64,000 nucleotides of DNA from Polaromonas sp. JS666 (GCF_900103405.1 NZ_FNHX01000001.1:372001-436000), one strand, 5' to 3'. Positions 36,747 through 51,916 are shown, numbered from the stretch's first letter. Notes: generated by a model not told the origin, from the sequence alone. Translations and numbers: made by a program.

Positions 36747-37241
36747 ATGACTACGCCTCGCCATACCGTTCTGGCCATTGCAATGGCAGCAGCATCCTTC
36801 GGTGCCTTTTCACAGACCGATGCGGAACACACACAACACCATGCACCCGAAGCCGCAAAAAGGGCCCTCACGGCTCCAGCGGCCAAATCACCTTCCATGC
36901 CCCGGGAATCGATGCGGGCGATGGATGGAACGATCAAGGCCATGCGTGAGATGCACGAAAAAATGATGGCCGCGAAGACGCCTGAAGAGCGCAAAGCGCT
37001 GATGGCCGATCACATGAAAACCATGCAGGACGGCATGTCCATGATGGAAAAAATGGACTCCACGGGGGGCATGCCGGAGATGGGCGATATGAAGGGGACC
37101 GGCAAGGGACCAGGCACCATGAAAGGCGGTATGCCCATGAACATGATGGCCTCCCACGAGGCGATGCAAAAGCGCATGGAAATGATGACCACCATGATGC
37201 GGATGATGATGGATCGATTGCCCTCAGCCCCCGCTCAATAG
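36747..37241 (+). CDS. periplasmic methionine/histidine-rich protein, probable copper binder
   Basis: A 164-residue exported protein (signal peptide MTTPRHTVLAIAMAAASFGA, cut near FSQ). The mature chain is rich in methionine (MREMHEKMMAAKTPEE, MEMMTTMMRMMMDR) with a short His cluster (EHTQHHAPE). Such Met/His patterns bind Cu(I)/Ag(I) in the periplasm. Helix-forming spacing suggests an all-helical bundle, somewhat like CpxP/Spy proteins but without LTxxQ motifs. AAAGGA precedes the ATG. Metal binding is inferred from composition. Confidence 0.7.
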   Translation: MTTPRHTVLAIAMAAASFGAFSQTDAEHTQHHAPEAAKRALTAPAAKSPSMPRESMRAMDGTIKAMREMHEKMMAAKTPEERKALMADHMKTMQDGMSMMEKMDSTGGMPEMGDMKGTGKGPGTMKGGMPMNMMASHEAMQKRMEMMTTMMRMMMDRLPSAPAQ

Positions 37242-37304
37242 TTCCAGCAAGCCGCCTGAGTCTGAACGCCTGGCCCTTCGCACCCAGGCACAAAGGAGTT
37301 TCAA

Positions 37305-37601
37305 ATGAACGATACCCACGGGAATCCGCCCCAACACACGCCCCCACACACGTCTCCGACGCCGTTCTGGCGAACACGCTACGGCGCGGGATTTCTGGTG
37401 TTTGGCGCCATCGCAGCCTACTTTTTACTGACCGAGCATCTGGCACATGTGGTGGGTTTGCTCCCGCTGCTGTTGCTGCTGGCCTGCCCATTGATGCACG
37501 TGTTCATGCATCACGGCCACGGAAGCCATCACCATGGCGACCTTCCGCCCCCTCCTGATGCCGGCAAGCCAAACCCATCCCAAGGCGGAGGCGCATCATG
37601 A
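37305..37601 (+). CDS. DUF2933-type small membrane protein
   Basis: A 98-residue protein with a His/Pro-rich N-terminus (THGNPPQHTPPHTSP), two hydrophobic helices (YGAGFLVFGAIAAYFLL and LPLLLLLACPLMHVFM) and a His-rich tail (HHGHGSHHHGD). This matches the small membrane family known as DUF2933, often placed beside copper genes and isoprenylcysteine methyltransferase-like proteins. AAAGGAG precedes it; its stop overlaps the next gene by four bases. Confidence 0.75.
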   Translation: MNDTHGNPPQHTPPHTSPTPFWRTRYGAGFLVFGAIAAYFLLTEHLAHVVGLLPLLLLLACPLMHVFMHHGHGSHHHGDLPPPPDAGKPNPSQGGGAS

Positions 37602-38248
37602 GCCAGGACCAACCCGCCTACGGCCTGTGGACGCTGGTGATCTTCAATTCGGCGATCTTCATCATGTTTGCCTACAGCTTTTTTAAACCAGCCACGGCCA
37701 GGGACTGGCGAACTTTCAGCGCATTCTCGGCATTCATCGTGGCCTTGTTTGTGGAGATGTACGGCTTCCCGCTCACCATCTACCTTCTGTCCGGATGGCT
37801 GCAAACCAGGTACCCGGGCCTGGACATCCTGACGCATGATGCCGGCCACCTGTGGAGCACGCTGATGGGAGAGAAAGGCGATCCCCATTTCGGGCCCTTG
37901 CATATCGCAAGCTATGTATTGCTGGGCTCCGGCTTCTACCTGCTGTCCAAGGCCTGGAATGTGCTGTACCACGCACAGCGCAGGCACGCCCTGGCGACCG
38001 CCGGGCCTTATGCCCGGATTCGGCATCCGCAGTACGCGGCATTTGTCCTGATCCTGCTGGGTTTTCTGATCCAGTGGCCTACCCTGCTGACCTTGCTGAT
38101 GTTTCCGGTCCTGCTGCTGATGTACGGGCGGCTGGCCTTGGCTGAGGAAGCGGAGATGCGCGCCCGGTTCGGCGCTGAATTCGACAGCTACGCGAGGCGC
38201 ACGCCCCGGTTCTTTCCGCGCTTCGGACAGCCGGCCTCGGCGGCTTGA
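37598..38248 (+). CDS. isoprenylcysteine/phospholipid methyltransferase-family membrane protein
   Basis: A 216-residue protein with five or so helices. The C-terminal cofactor region is AGPYARIRHPQYAAFVLI followed by AEEAEMRARFGAEFDSYAR, the signature shared by ICMT and PEMT methyltransferases, which use S-adenosylmethionine. In bacteria its substrate is not known; it is regularly paired with DUF2933 proteins in metal-resistance operons, as here (four-base overlap). Confidence 0.82.
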   Translation: MSQDQPAYGLWTLVIFNSAIFIMFAYSFFKPATARDWRTFSAFSAFIVALFVEMYGFPLTIYLLSGWLQTRYPGLDILTHDAGHLWSTLMGEKGDPHFGPLHIASYVLLGSGFYLLSKAWNVLYHAQRRHALATAGPYARIRHPQYAAFVLILLGFLIQWPTLLTLLMFPVLLLMYGRLALAEEAEMRARFGAEFDSYARRTPRFFPRFGQPASAA

Positions 38249-38252
38249 GCCC

Positions 38253-38777
38253 ATGAATTCGCAGTACCCGTTTCACCGTGAGGCCACGGTTCAGGTGGCG
38301 GCGAGTCCCCAGGCGGTATTCGCGCTGCTGGACGACCCTCAACGGCTGGCGGCGCACATGGAGAAGCCCTCGCTGATGATGGCGGGAGCCGCCATGAAGA
38401 TCGAGACCGACGGCAACAAGGGCAAAGCGCTCGGTTCGGTGATCACCATCAAAGGACGGATGCTCGGCATGGCCCTGTCGGTGTCGGAGAAAGTGACTGA
38501 CTATGCGCCGCCGCTGCGCAAGTCGTGGGAAACCTTCGGCCAAACGCATCTCCTGGTCGTGGGCGCCTATCGGATGGGTTTTGTGCTTGCGCCGGACGCC
38601 GGGTCGTCGCAGGAGTGGTCACGGCTGCGTGTGTGGATTGATTACGACTTGCCCGCGGGACCATGGGCGCGCTTGCCCGGGAAACTTTTGGGGCGAATCT
38701 ATGCCGACTGGTGTGTGCAACGCATGGCGACCGACGCAGCGCGTGCATTTTTGAAAGAAGAAGCCAGGGGGCCTTAG
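38253..38777 (+). CDS. SRPBCC-family (START-like) protein
   Basis: A 174-residue soluble protein with the START/polyketide-cyclase fold: REATVQVAASPQAVFALLDD at the first strand and helix, and a long C-terminal helix (YADWCVQRMATDAARAFLKE). Such proteins enclose hydrophobic ligands or lipids. It begins four bases after the methyltransferase gene and so ends the operon. A strong hairpin follows at 38805-38840. Confidence 0.75.
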   Translation: MNSQYPFHREATVQVAASPQAVFALLDDPQRLAAHMEKPSLMMAGAAMKIETDGNKGKALGSVITIKGRMLGMALSVSEKVTDYAPPLRKSWETFGQTHLLVVGAYRMGFVLAPDAGSSQEWSRLRVWIDYDLPAGPWARLPGKLLGRIYADWCVQRMATDAARAFLKEEARGP

Positions 38778-38800
38778 CTGCCTGGCTAAACACCTTGAAC

Positions 38801-38840
38801 CAAGGCGGCGCCTGTATCCTTGAAAAAAAACAGGCGCCGC
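38801..38840. repeat. dispersed repeat copy 1 with 11-bp hairpin
   Basis: GCGGCGCCTGT (38806-38816) pairs with ACAGGCGCCGC (38830-38840) around an A-rich loop. It stands between two convergent genes and could end transcription from both sides. Its left part, CAAGGCGGCGCCTGTATCCT followed by TGAAAAAAA, recurs at 39963-39991 with two or three changes. Confidence 0.7.
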
Positions 38841-38846
38841 AGGGCT

Positions 38847-39749
38847 TTATTTGCCCAGCCCGATTGCCGCGCGCATCTTCTCCAGCTGCTCCGCCGTCGG
38901 CACCACAAAGGAGAATTGCGGGCCCAGGTCCATGGCGACGGCGAGTGGCTTGGACGGTGCCGTCAGGCCCTGGAAGGCGGCAACGGCCTTTTTGGCGGCG
39001 GCATCGGGCACGCTGGCATGCAGGTAGAGGCCAAAGCCGACGCTCGTGGCCTTGGTTGGAACCACCACGAGGCGTGCCTGGTGCACCTTTTCGGAGCGCC
39101 CGGCAAGGCCCTTGAGGCTGACGCCCAGCGCGGCGGGCTCGCGGGTGACGACGCCTGCCCAGGACTGCTCCTCCCACGCAAAGACGGCTTTGGCAATCAG
39201 GCCCTGCTGGCCGACGGTGGCTTGCGGTGCGACGTCCTCCACATTGCCGCACAGGCCTTCGGCTTTGGCGATGGCCGCTTCCACGCCGGCGGCGGTGCCA
39301 AAACATTTGGAGCGCTGAAGCTGGTCCAGCACGGCTTTCTGCTCCGCCGGCGGCAGGGTTTTCAGCGCCACGGCGCCCGCATCGGTGGCGGCCTTGCCGG
39401 CAGTGGTGATGGCCAGCACGGCGGGCTGGACCACTTCATTGTTGAATACCGCGAGCTTGTAACCGCTCATCAGGCCGGTGACCTGGTTGGTGTAGACCCA
39501 GCAATAAGGTGTACGCCCCGAGGCGGTGATGTCGTCCACTTTCTTGATGGCATACAGCGGCGCCTGCGGCAGGCCGGCGCGGCCTATGAAGGCATGCATT
39601 TCCTGTTCGGCCACGGCGCTTTGGTAGGCGGCCTCACCGCGGAAGAGCTGGGGGTTCATATAGGCCCCTCCCTCGCAGTTTTGTGCCTGGGCGGCCGGTG
39701 ACAGGCAGGCGGCGGCCAGTGAAAAGGAAATGAGGGACAGATAACGCAT
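38847..39749 (-). CDS. secreted protein of unknown function
   Basis: A 300-residue protein with a signal peptide (MRYLSLISFSLAAACLSPAA, cut after AQA). The mature part has four cysteines, and mixed alpha/beta content with long stretches such as VHQARLVVVPTKATSVGFGL. No domain is recognised and no catalytic motif stands out. It is monocistronic, with a 212-base gap upstream in which only the short palindrome TTGGTAACCAA (39809-39819) catches the eye. Confidence 0.65.
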   Translation of the reverse strand: MRYLSLISFSLAAACLSPAAQAQNCEGGAYMNPQLFRGEAAYQSAVAEQEMHAFIGRAGLPQAPLYAIKKVDDITASGRTPYCWVYTNQVTGLMSGYKLAVFNNEVVQPAVLAITTAGKAATDAGAVALKTLPPAEQKAVLDQLQRSKCFGTAAGVEAAIAKAEGLCGNVEDVAPQATVGQQGLIAKAVFAWEEQSWAGVVTREPAALGVSLKGLAGRSEKVHQARLVVVPTKATSVGFGLYLHASVPDAAAKKAVAAFQGLTAPSKPLAVAMDLGPQFSFVVPTAEQLEKMRAAIGLGK

Positions 39750-39961
39750 GTTGGGCTCCCGAAGCAGTGGCGTTTGGCGTTGAGATAACTGGGCTGTGGC
39801 TACCCGAATTGGTAACCAAACGTCACAAGCACGCTTTGGGCCATCATACTGACGCCCTGGCTGAAAATGCTAACTTTTTACTGCGGGTTGACCCGAGTAT
39901 TAGGCTGAAAGCGTAGCCATCAGTTCTACAGTTTGACACTCCGGCACCCGAGCTCCCCCTA

Positions 39962-40369
39962 TCAAGGCAGCGCCTGTATTCTTGAAAAAAACACATGCAT
40001 CAGGTCCGTGAACGCATCCGCCGGAACGGTTTCGTGCCGGCGGGCGTCCAGTTCGGCGATGTGCTCCATCTCCATGGGCTGTGCCTCAAGCGCCGCCATG
40101 GAGATGTCCTTGAAGATGCGTTCCTGGGTGGTCGTGATGTAGACGATGCGGCAGTTGTGGTGGCGCATGTCGGTCGCGATCTGGACGTACTTCCTCAGCA
40201 CCGCCTGCTCCGGGCCTTCCAGGATCTGGGCGAACACGCCGCCCCCAAAAACCAGCAGGCCGGTGATGCCCAGGGGCGGGTTGTTTTTGGCCGCGCTTTT
40301 CAGGACGCCGTTCACGGCTTCTTCGTTGATGCCTTCATGGGCGTCGCTGATGTAGAGCAGTCTGATCAT
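39962..40369 (-). CDS. BLUF-domain blue-light photoreceptor
   Basis: A 135-residue stand-alone BLUF protein that would bind FAD. The three signature residues are present at the standard spacing: Tyr6 in RLLYIS, Asn30 in KNNPPLGITGLL and Gln48 in FAQILEG. The C-terminal capping helices (about 95-130) have no output domain, so it signals by protein contact, as PapB/PixD-type proteins do. No EAL or other partner lies next to it. Its last codons lie in copy 2 of the short dispersed repeat, which supplies its ending (FFSRIQALP). Confidence 0.9.
   Translation of the reverse strand: MIRLLYISDAHEGINEEAVNGVLKSAAKNNPPLGITGLLVFGGGVFAQILEGPEQAVLRKYVQIATDMRHHNCRIVYITTTQERIFKDISMAALEAQPMEMEHIAELDARRHETVPADAFTDLMHVFFSRIQALP
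39963..39991. repeat. dispersed repeat copy 2
   Basis: CAAGGCAGCGCCTGTATTCT then TGAAAAAAA, the same as the left part of the element at 38801 with two or three changes. Here it overlaps the 3' end of the BLUF gene and supplies its last codons and stop. The right arm of the hairpin is missing. Confidence 0.6.
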
Positions 40370-40490
40370 GATGCGTGCCCCCTGAACTGGATTTGCAGTA
40401 CCCGGATATGCAAGAGCTGGCTTGCCTGCCTGGTCTGAACCCCATCATCCCCTTATTCCAGCTTATTGAACAGGTGAGCCGTTCAGGCAG

Positions 40491-40519
40491 AAAAAAACCC
40501 TCCGCTCAGGGGAGGGTTT
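40491..40519 (-). terminator. intrinsic terminator of the reductase-pirin operon
   Basis: On the minus strand AAACCCTCC (loop CCTGAGC) GGAGGGTTT is followed by further T residues, a perfect nine-base stem with a T tail, 50 bases after the pirin stop. Confidence 0.85.
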
Positions 40520-40568
40520 GTTGGCCAGTACGGAGATCGGCGTTCTCCGCGCAGGTACCGGGCAAAGG

Positions 40569-41423
40569 CTAGCCCAGGCGCCCTTCTTGCCGCAGCCGCG
40601 CTCCAATCCGCTGGATCTCCGCCTCCCCCTGGGCCAGCGCCGCCCGGCTGGTGTGCACCGAGTAATAACCCATGACCAGTTCATGCGGATGTTTGACGGC
40701 CGAGCCCAGCACAAAGGCCGTGTCGCCCTGGGCCGTGAAGGCTATGGCCTCGCCGGACTCTTCGAACACCGCGAGTTCGCCGGTGGCTATGGGGCCGCCG
40801 CTGTCGTCGCCCGTATCCAGCCGTCCCTGGTTAACCGCGACCCAGCCCACGGTGTGGCCTTCGGGCGGTGTGTAGCGCCACTGCTCGCCGTCCTTGAGCT
40901 TGACAGCCAGGTAATTCATCTGGGCCGGCGCGGGAATCAGGCTTTGCGCCGCGCCATAGCGGCCCAGCAGCACACGCGCCGGGCCTTCTTGCGGCAACTG
41001 TTCGGGCGAAAGGTAAAGGCTTTCGGCCGGCGCGTTTTCTTCGGCCGCGGGCAGCGCGACCCAGAGCTGGAAGCCCTGGACCGGTGAATCGCTGACGGGC
41101 GCGCCTGTGTGCCAGACGCCATTGCCGGCGCGCATCCATTCGACGCCGCCGGCCGGCAGCACGCCTTTTTTGCCGGTCGTGTCTTCGTAGCTGACCTGGC
41201 CTTCGACCATATAAGTCAGCGTGGCGATGCCTGAATGCGGGTGCATGCCGAAGCCTTTGTGGCCGGCCGCCGGCTTGAAACCGAACAGGTCCAGGAACAC
41301 AAACGGCTTGAGGAACTCACCCAGGTCGCCGGGGCTGACCAGCCGCGTGATGGGCCCATGGGCGCTGCCGCGTGTGCGGTACACGATGGCGCGGGCGGCG
41401 CTTGCAACCGCGGCGCTGCTCAT
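40569..41423 (-). CDS. pirin-family protein
   Basis: A 284-residue bicupin. The N-terminal cupin has the metal-binding histidines in FGMHPHSGIATLTYMVEG and the following GGVEWMRAGNGVWHTG, where pirins with quercetinase activity bind iron or copper. The C-terminal cupin is the degenerate half, ending with VMGYYSVHTSRAALAQGE. The start at 41423 overlaps the reductase stop (ATGA). With a quinone/FMN reductase partner and a LysR regulator, a role in redox stress or aromatic metabolism is likely. Confidence 0.9.
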   Translation of the reverse strand: MSSAAVASAARAIVYRTRGSAHGPITRLVSPGDLGEFLKPFVFLDLFGFKPAAGHKGFGMHPHSGIATLTYMVEGQVSYEDTTGKKGVLPAGGVEWMRAGNGVWHTGAPVSDSPVQGFQLWVALPAAEENAPAESLYLSPEQLPQEGPARVLLGRYGAAQSLIPAPAQMNYLAVKLKDGEQWRYTPPEGHTVGWVAVNQGRLDTGDDSGGPIATGELAVFEESGEAIAFTAQGDTAFVLGSAVKHPHELVMGYYSVHTSRAALAQGEAEIQRIGARLRQEGRLG

Positions 41424-42004
41424 ACAGCCTCCCTGGCGGTCTTGAGCGCCCTCGCCCACCAGGCCATGTCGTCCAGCAGGCCGGTGGCGGCCTGGGCCAG
41501 GTGCGGGAAGTCCTCAAAGCTTTTGCCCTGCTTCCAGATGCCCATGAACTCCACCATGCCGATGTGCACCGCATTGCGCACGGGCGCCATCTGCAGCTCG
41601 GTGGCGACCAGGCGCAACTGCTCGACGGCACGCGCAGCGCCCACGCCGCCGTAGCCGACAAAACCTATGGGTTTGCGGATGAATTCCTTGTAGGCATAGT
41701 CCAGCGCGTTTTTGAGCACGGCGCTGGGGCCGTGGTTGTATTCGGGCGTGACGACGATCAGGCCGTCCAGCGTGGCGAGCTTGGCGGCCCAGCGCTGCGC
41801 GGCCTCGTTTTTGACGGGCGCCCAGGCCGGCGACATGGGCTCGGCGAAGAAAGGCATGGGGTGGTCGCGCAAGTCTATCAGCTCAAAGGCCAGGTCTGTG
41901 CGCTGCTGGGCAAGGCTGTGTATCCATTGCGCGGGCTTGTCGCCGAAGCGGCCTTCGCGGGTGGAGCCGATGACGATGCCGATGCGGGGTGTGTTTGAGT
42001 TCAT
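41420..42004 (-). CDS. NAD(P)H-dependent FMN reductase
   Basis: A 194-residue flavodoxin-fold reductase of the SsuE/ArsH/YieF type. GIVIGSTREGRFGDKPAQW holds the FMN phosphate loop, and TPEYNHGPSAVLKNALDYAY is the family signature that contacts the flavin. The start at 42004 (MNSNTPRIG) is chosen over an upstream ATG because the fold begins there. It forms a two-gene operon with pirin and is divergent from a LysR gene by 126 bases. It probably reduces quinones or azo/nitro compounds. Confidence 0.9.
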   Translation of the reverse strand: MNSNTPRIGIVIGSTREGRFGDKPAQWIHSLAQQRTDLAFELIDLRDHPMPFFAEPMSPAWAPVKNEAAQRWAAKLATLDGLIVVTPEYNHGPSAVLKNALDYAYKEFIRKPIGFVGYGGVGAARAVEQLRLVATELQMAPVRNAVHIGMVEFMGIWKQGKSFEDFPHLAQAATGLLDDMAWWARALKTAREAV

Positions 42005-42130
42005 GGGATGGTCCTGGAAAACAAGGTGGGAGGCCTGGGCGGCCCATGGACTGAAGATTAGGGCTGCACTCATTCATTGACTAGATGGCAGAATCGGATT
42101 GCACTGATCCACTCAAAGAAGGAATAAGCC

Positions 42131-43057
42131 ATGCTGGACCTCAACGACATCGCCCTGTTTGTGCAGGTGGTGCGCTGCGGCAGTTTTGCCGAGGCGGCGC
42201 GGCGCCTGGGCCTGCCGGCCAATACCTTGAGCCGGCGCGTCCAGCAGCTGGAAAGCCGGCTAGGCACACGGCTGATGCAGCGCTCCACGCGCAAGCTCAC
42301 CTTGACCAGCGCGGGCCAGGCTTTTTATGAGCGCTGCGCGGGCGCGGTTGACGGGCTGACCGAGGCCGGCCAGGAACTGGTGACGGGCAGCCAGGAGCCC
42401 AGCGGCCTGGTGCGCGTGGCGGCGACCGCCGATTTTTTTGATTTTTTCCCCATGGAATGGGTGACCGAGTTCCTGGCCGCGCACCCGCGCGTGCGGCTGG
42501 ATTTTGTGCTCAGCGACGCCCACGCCGACCTGATTGCCGAGCAGATCGACGTGGCCTTCCGTGGCGGCCCGATGCGTGACTCGGGCTATGTGGGCCGCCA
42601 GTTGCTGGGCGCGCGCAGCGATGGCATGGTCGCCAGCCCGGCCTACATCGCCGCGCGCGGCGCGCCGGCCACGCTGCAGGATTTGCTGGAGCACGACTGC
42701 GTGACCTCACCCCACCCCAGCGGCCGCACCACCTGGCGGCTGGCAGGCCCCGGTGGTGTGGATGAAGAAGTGCAGGTCGCGGGACGCTTCAGCGGCAACA
42801 CCGCCCAGGCCCTGCGCAAAGCCACCCTGGCCGGCCTGGGCATCGCACTGCTGCCGCCCGCCATGGCCAGGCTGGACGTGCAGGCCGGGCGGCTGGTCCC
42901 CGTGCTGCCGCAGTACCAGCGCACGGGCCACGGGCTCAGTGTGCTTTACCCTAGCCGGCGGCAGTTGCCGCTGGCGGTGTCGGCTTTTATTGCGTTGGTG
43001 ATGGAGAAGCTCAGTGAAGTGGAGACGCTTCCGGAGATATTTCGTGTCGGGGGGTGA
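42131..43057 (+). CDS. LysR-type transcriptional regulator
   Basis: A 308-residue regulator with an N-terminal helix-turn-helix (LDLNDIALFVQVVRCGSFAE, then NTLSRRVQQLESRLGTRLMQ) and an effector domain with DFVLSDAHADLIAEQIDVAF. It has the canonical divergent arrangement with the FMN reductase-pirin operon, so it most likely controls those genes, perhaps in response to quinones or electrophiles. That is inferred from position and from related regulators beside reductases. Confidence 0.9.
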   Translation: MLDLNDIALFVQVVRCGSFAEAARRLGLPANTLSRRVQQLESRLGTRLMQRSTRKLTLTSAGQAFYERCAGAVDGLTEAGQELVTGSQEPSGLVRVAATADFFDFFPMEWVTEFLAAHPRVRLDFVLSDAHADLIAEQIDVAFRGGPMRDSGYVGRQLLGARSDGMVASPAYIAARGAPATLQDLLEHDCVTSPHPSGRTTWRLAGPGGVDEEVQVAGRFSGNTAQALRKATLAGLGIALLPPAMARLDVQAGRLVPVLPQYQRTGHGLSVLYPSRRQLPLAVSAFIALVMEKLSEVETLPEIFRVGG

Positions 43058-43078
43058 CCCGACTCCCCCTTTTGTTTT
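43046..43078 (+). terminator. probable terminator of the LysR gene
   Basis: GTCGGG pairs with CCCGAC around the stop codon, or GGGGG with CCCCC, followed by TTTTGTTTT. The alternatives overlap; the T-run makes an intrinsic terminator plausible. Confidence 0.5.
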
Positions 43079-43111
43079 GAGTTCCGGAGCCGGGGGTAGC
43101 CCGGCAGCTAC

Positions 43112-43645
43112 TCACTTTTCTTTTGCTTCGCCAAAAGAAAAGTAAGCAAAAGAAAAGGCGACCCTACTTGCTGCGTCCCTCCGCTGCGCTGCGGGCAACC
43201 TGCGGTGCTCGGTCCAGCCGGGGTCTCGCTAAACTCGCTCCGCTGCGCTTCGCTCAAACAACGCGATCCCTGATCCGTCTGGCCCTGCGCTCCTCGGCGC
43301 ATCCAGAAGGGGTGGGAACAGGAATACCAAACAGCCGAAGACAAAACCCTGAATACCGAAAACCACAAGGACACGCCATGGCGTGTCCTTGTTTGTATTT
43401 GTCTTCTTGGTTTTCTGTCTTCTGTCCCCGTTCCCGATTGCCCCGTCCTGGCTGGGCCGAGGAGCGCAGAGACAAGCGGATCAGGGCCGGCGTTGTCTGA
43501 GCGAAGCGAGTTTAGCCGGACCCCGCTTGGCTCGAGCACCGCAGGTTGCCCGTAGCGCAGCGAAGGGACCCAGACTGCGGGTCGCCTTTCTTTTGGGTAC
43601 TTTTCTTTGGCGAAGCAAAGAAAAGTGCCTCGCCCGCCGGGGCGA
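43112..43645. repeat. giant imperfect palindrome, about 530 bp, no gene
   Basis: The whole gap between the LysR and kinase genes is one inverted repeat centred at 43378/43379. The core is a perfect 28-base palindrome (arm ACAAGGACACGCCA, 43365-43378, and its complement to 43392). Further out, matching arms include CTCCTCGGCGC (near 43300) against the complementary GCCGAGGAGCGC (near 43455), and GCAACCTGCGGTGCTCG against CGAGCACCGCAGGTTGC. The ends carry CTTTTCTTT-type hairpins (43115-43145 and 43600-43626). No reading frame in it looks like a real protein. It resembles the non-coding intergenic repeat elements of Comamonadaceae. Confidence 0.85.
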
Positions 43646-43715
43646 GACCCGGCCAGCTGAACTAAGAAGGAAAGAGGATGAGGAGGGAGAGCGCGTTCGC
43701 CGGAGCAAGACCCGG

Positions 43716-45883
43716 CTAAAGCCCCTTCCGAACCACCAGCGGTTCACTCACAAGCGACAGCAGGTAATCAATGTCTGCCGGCTTGACCACATGATGGTCA
43801 AAGCCCGCATGCTGCGAGCGCTGGCGGCTCTCGGCCTCGCCGTAGCCCGTCAACGCGATCATCAACGCATCCCTGGACTCTGGGCTGCTGCGCAGCTGGC
43901 GGGCCACTTCAAAACCGTCCATGCCGGGCAGGCCGATGTCGAGGATGAGCACGTCGGGCGCGAACTCCCGGGCCATGGTGAGTGCTGCCGCGCCGTCATT
44001 CGCGATCCTGACCACATAACCTTCGAGTTCGAGCAGGACCTTGAGCGTGTCGGCCGATGCCGGCAGGTCGTCGACGACCAGGATTTTGCGGGAAGCGGCC
44101 GGCGCCGGCCTTGCGGGCTTGGGTGCCGGTGCGGCGGGCGGGGCGGCTCCCTCGGCCATCACGCGGGCCGGGAAGTACACGGAGATGCGGCAGCCCTTGC
44201 CGCGTCCCTCGCTGTGCGCCTCCACCCTGCCCTGGTGCAACTGCACCAGGTGCTTGACCAGCGTGAGGCCTATGCCCAGGCCGCCCTGGGCGCGGTCCAG
44301 CGCCTGGTCGCCCTGGGCGAACAGGTCAAAGATATGCGGCATGAATTCGGCCTCTATGCCCTGGCCGCTGTCCGAGACGGTGATGCACAGCTCATCGCCC
44401 TGGAGCGAAGCGCCCAGGCTGATCTTTCCCCCCGGGTCGGTGAACTTGGAGGCGTTGTTGAGCAGGTTGGACAGCACCTGCGACAGGCGCACCAGGTCGC
44501 CCTGCACGACGATTGCCTCACCAGGGATGTCAACGATGAGCTCCTGCTGCCTGGCGGCCAGCAAGGGGTTGCTGGCCTCGACGGCGCGCTCGCACAGGGT
44601 GGACAGCCGCACCGCCTCCATGTGCACGGTGACCTTGCCGCGGACGATGCGCGAGACGTCCAGCAGGTCGTCGACCATCCTGGACATATGGTCCACCTGG
44701 CGGGCGATCACGTCGCGCGCCCAGGCCACGGTCGGGTCGGCGACCTGGGCCCCGTGGATGATGTGCACCGCATTGCGTATGGGCGCCAGCGGGTTGCGCA
44801 GCTCATGCGCCAGCATGGCGAGGAACTCGTTCTTGCGGCGGTCGGCTTCCTGCACCAGGGTGTAAAGCCTGGCGTTCTCCATGGCGATGGAGGCCCGGCC
44901 CACGACTTCACTGAGCAAGGCCGCATCGGCCTGCGCGAAGCCGCCGGCCCTGCCGAAGAGGATCAGCGCGCCCAGCTGCTGTTCGCCGGCCACCAGCGGG
45001 CAGACGGCCATCTCTTCATGGTCGGCCGGCAATTCCGGCCACTCGGCGGGCGGCGTGGCCGCGGGCTGCGCCGCACACAGCTCGGTCGCGGGCAGGAAGG
45101 CGATTTCCCGCGTGAGCATGGCATTACGCACCAGCGCCGCCATGGAGGGGCTCAGGTCGCGCTGGCATTCCAGCAGCACCGGGCCCACTGAGGGATCGGC
45201 GCTGCCCGAAATCTTGAGGCAGCGGCAGTGCAGATCGCCATGGCCATCGAGCAGGGCAACGGCCGCCATGTCGCCCAGGCCGGGCACCGCGATGTCCGCC
45301 AGCGCGTGGGCGGTGGCGTCGATATGCAGGGACATCGAAAGCCGCTGGCTGGCCTCGGCCAGATAGGCGGCGCGGCGCGTGGCGTCTTCCGCCGCGGTGC
45401 GCGCCGCCTCGGAGCGCGCCAGCGCCTCGCGCTGTACGGCCTGCTGCTGCAGCTGCCGGTTCATGCGGTGCAGGTCGACAAACACCTTGACCTTGGAGCG
45501 CAGCACGCCGGGCACGACCGGGGACGAGATGTAGTCCACCGCGCCCAGCGCATAGCCCTTGGCGGCCTGGGCCTCGTCGACATAGGCAGTGATGAACAGG
45601 ATGGGGGTCTGCGAGCTCTTTTTGTACTGCCGTATCAGGCTGGCGGTTTCCAGGCCGTCGATGTCGGGCATGTTCACGTCCAGCAGGATGGCGGCGAACT
45701 CCATCTCCAGGATCAGGCGCAGGGCCTCCCGGCCCGAACGGGCGCTGACGAGGTTCTGCCCCAGCTCCTCGAGGATGCTGCCCATGACGACGTGCTTTTC
45801 AGGCAGGTCGTCGACGATCAGGATGTTGACCGGGTCCGGGTTGAGCATGCTTGCCGGCTCCTGCGGCATGGCGAGGACGGCGC

Positions 45884-45887
<4 letters not shown>
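43716..45887 (-). CDS. hybrid histidine kinase: REC-GAF-HisKA-HATPase-REC
   Basis: A 723-residue cytoplasmic sensor without membrane helices. Order: receiver 1 (about 15-135; [10 protein letters not shown], phosphoacceptor in [12 protein letters not shown]), a coiled coil (135-185), a GAF-like domain (about 190-340), the dimerisation domain with His361 in [12 protein letters not shown], the ATPase domain (about 400-590; [23 protein letters not shown]), and receiver 2 (about 602-715; [24 protein letters not shown]). The ATG at 45887 overlaps the stop of the large kinase gene by four bases, so both are made together and may exchange phosphate. Confidence 0.9.

Positions 45888-51916
<6,029 letters not shown>

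Noticed and set aside
43383..45191. A 602-codon frame beginning inside the giant palindrome
   Set aside because: It runs antisense through the hybrid kinase gene; its start lies in non-coding repeat DNA.
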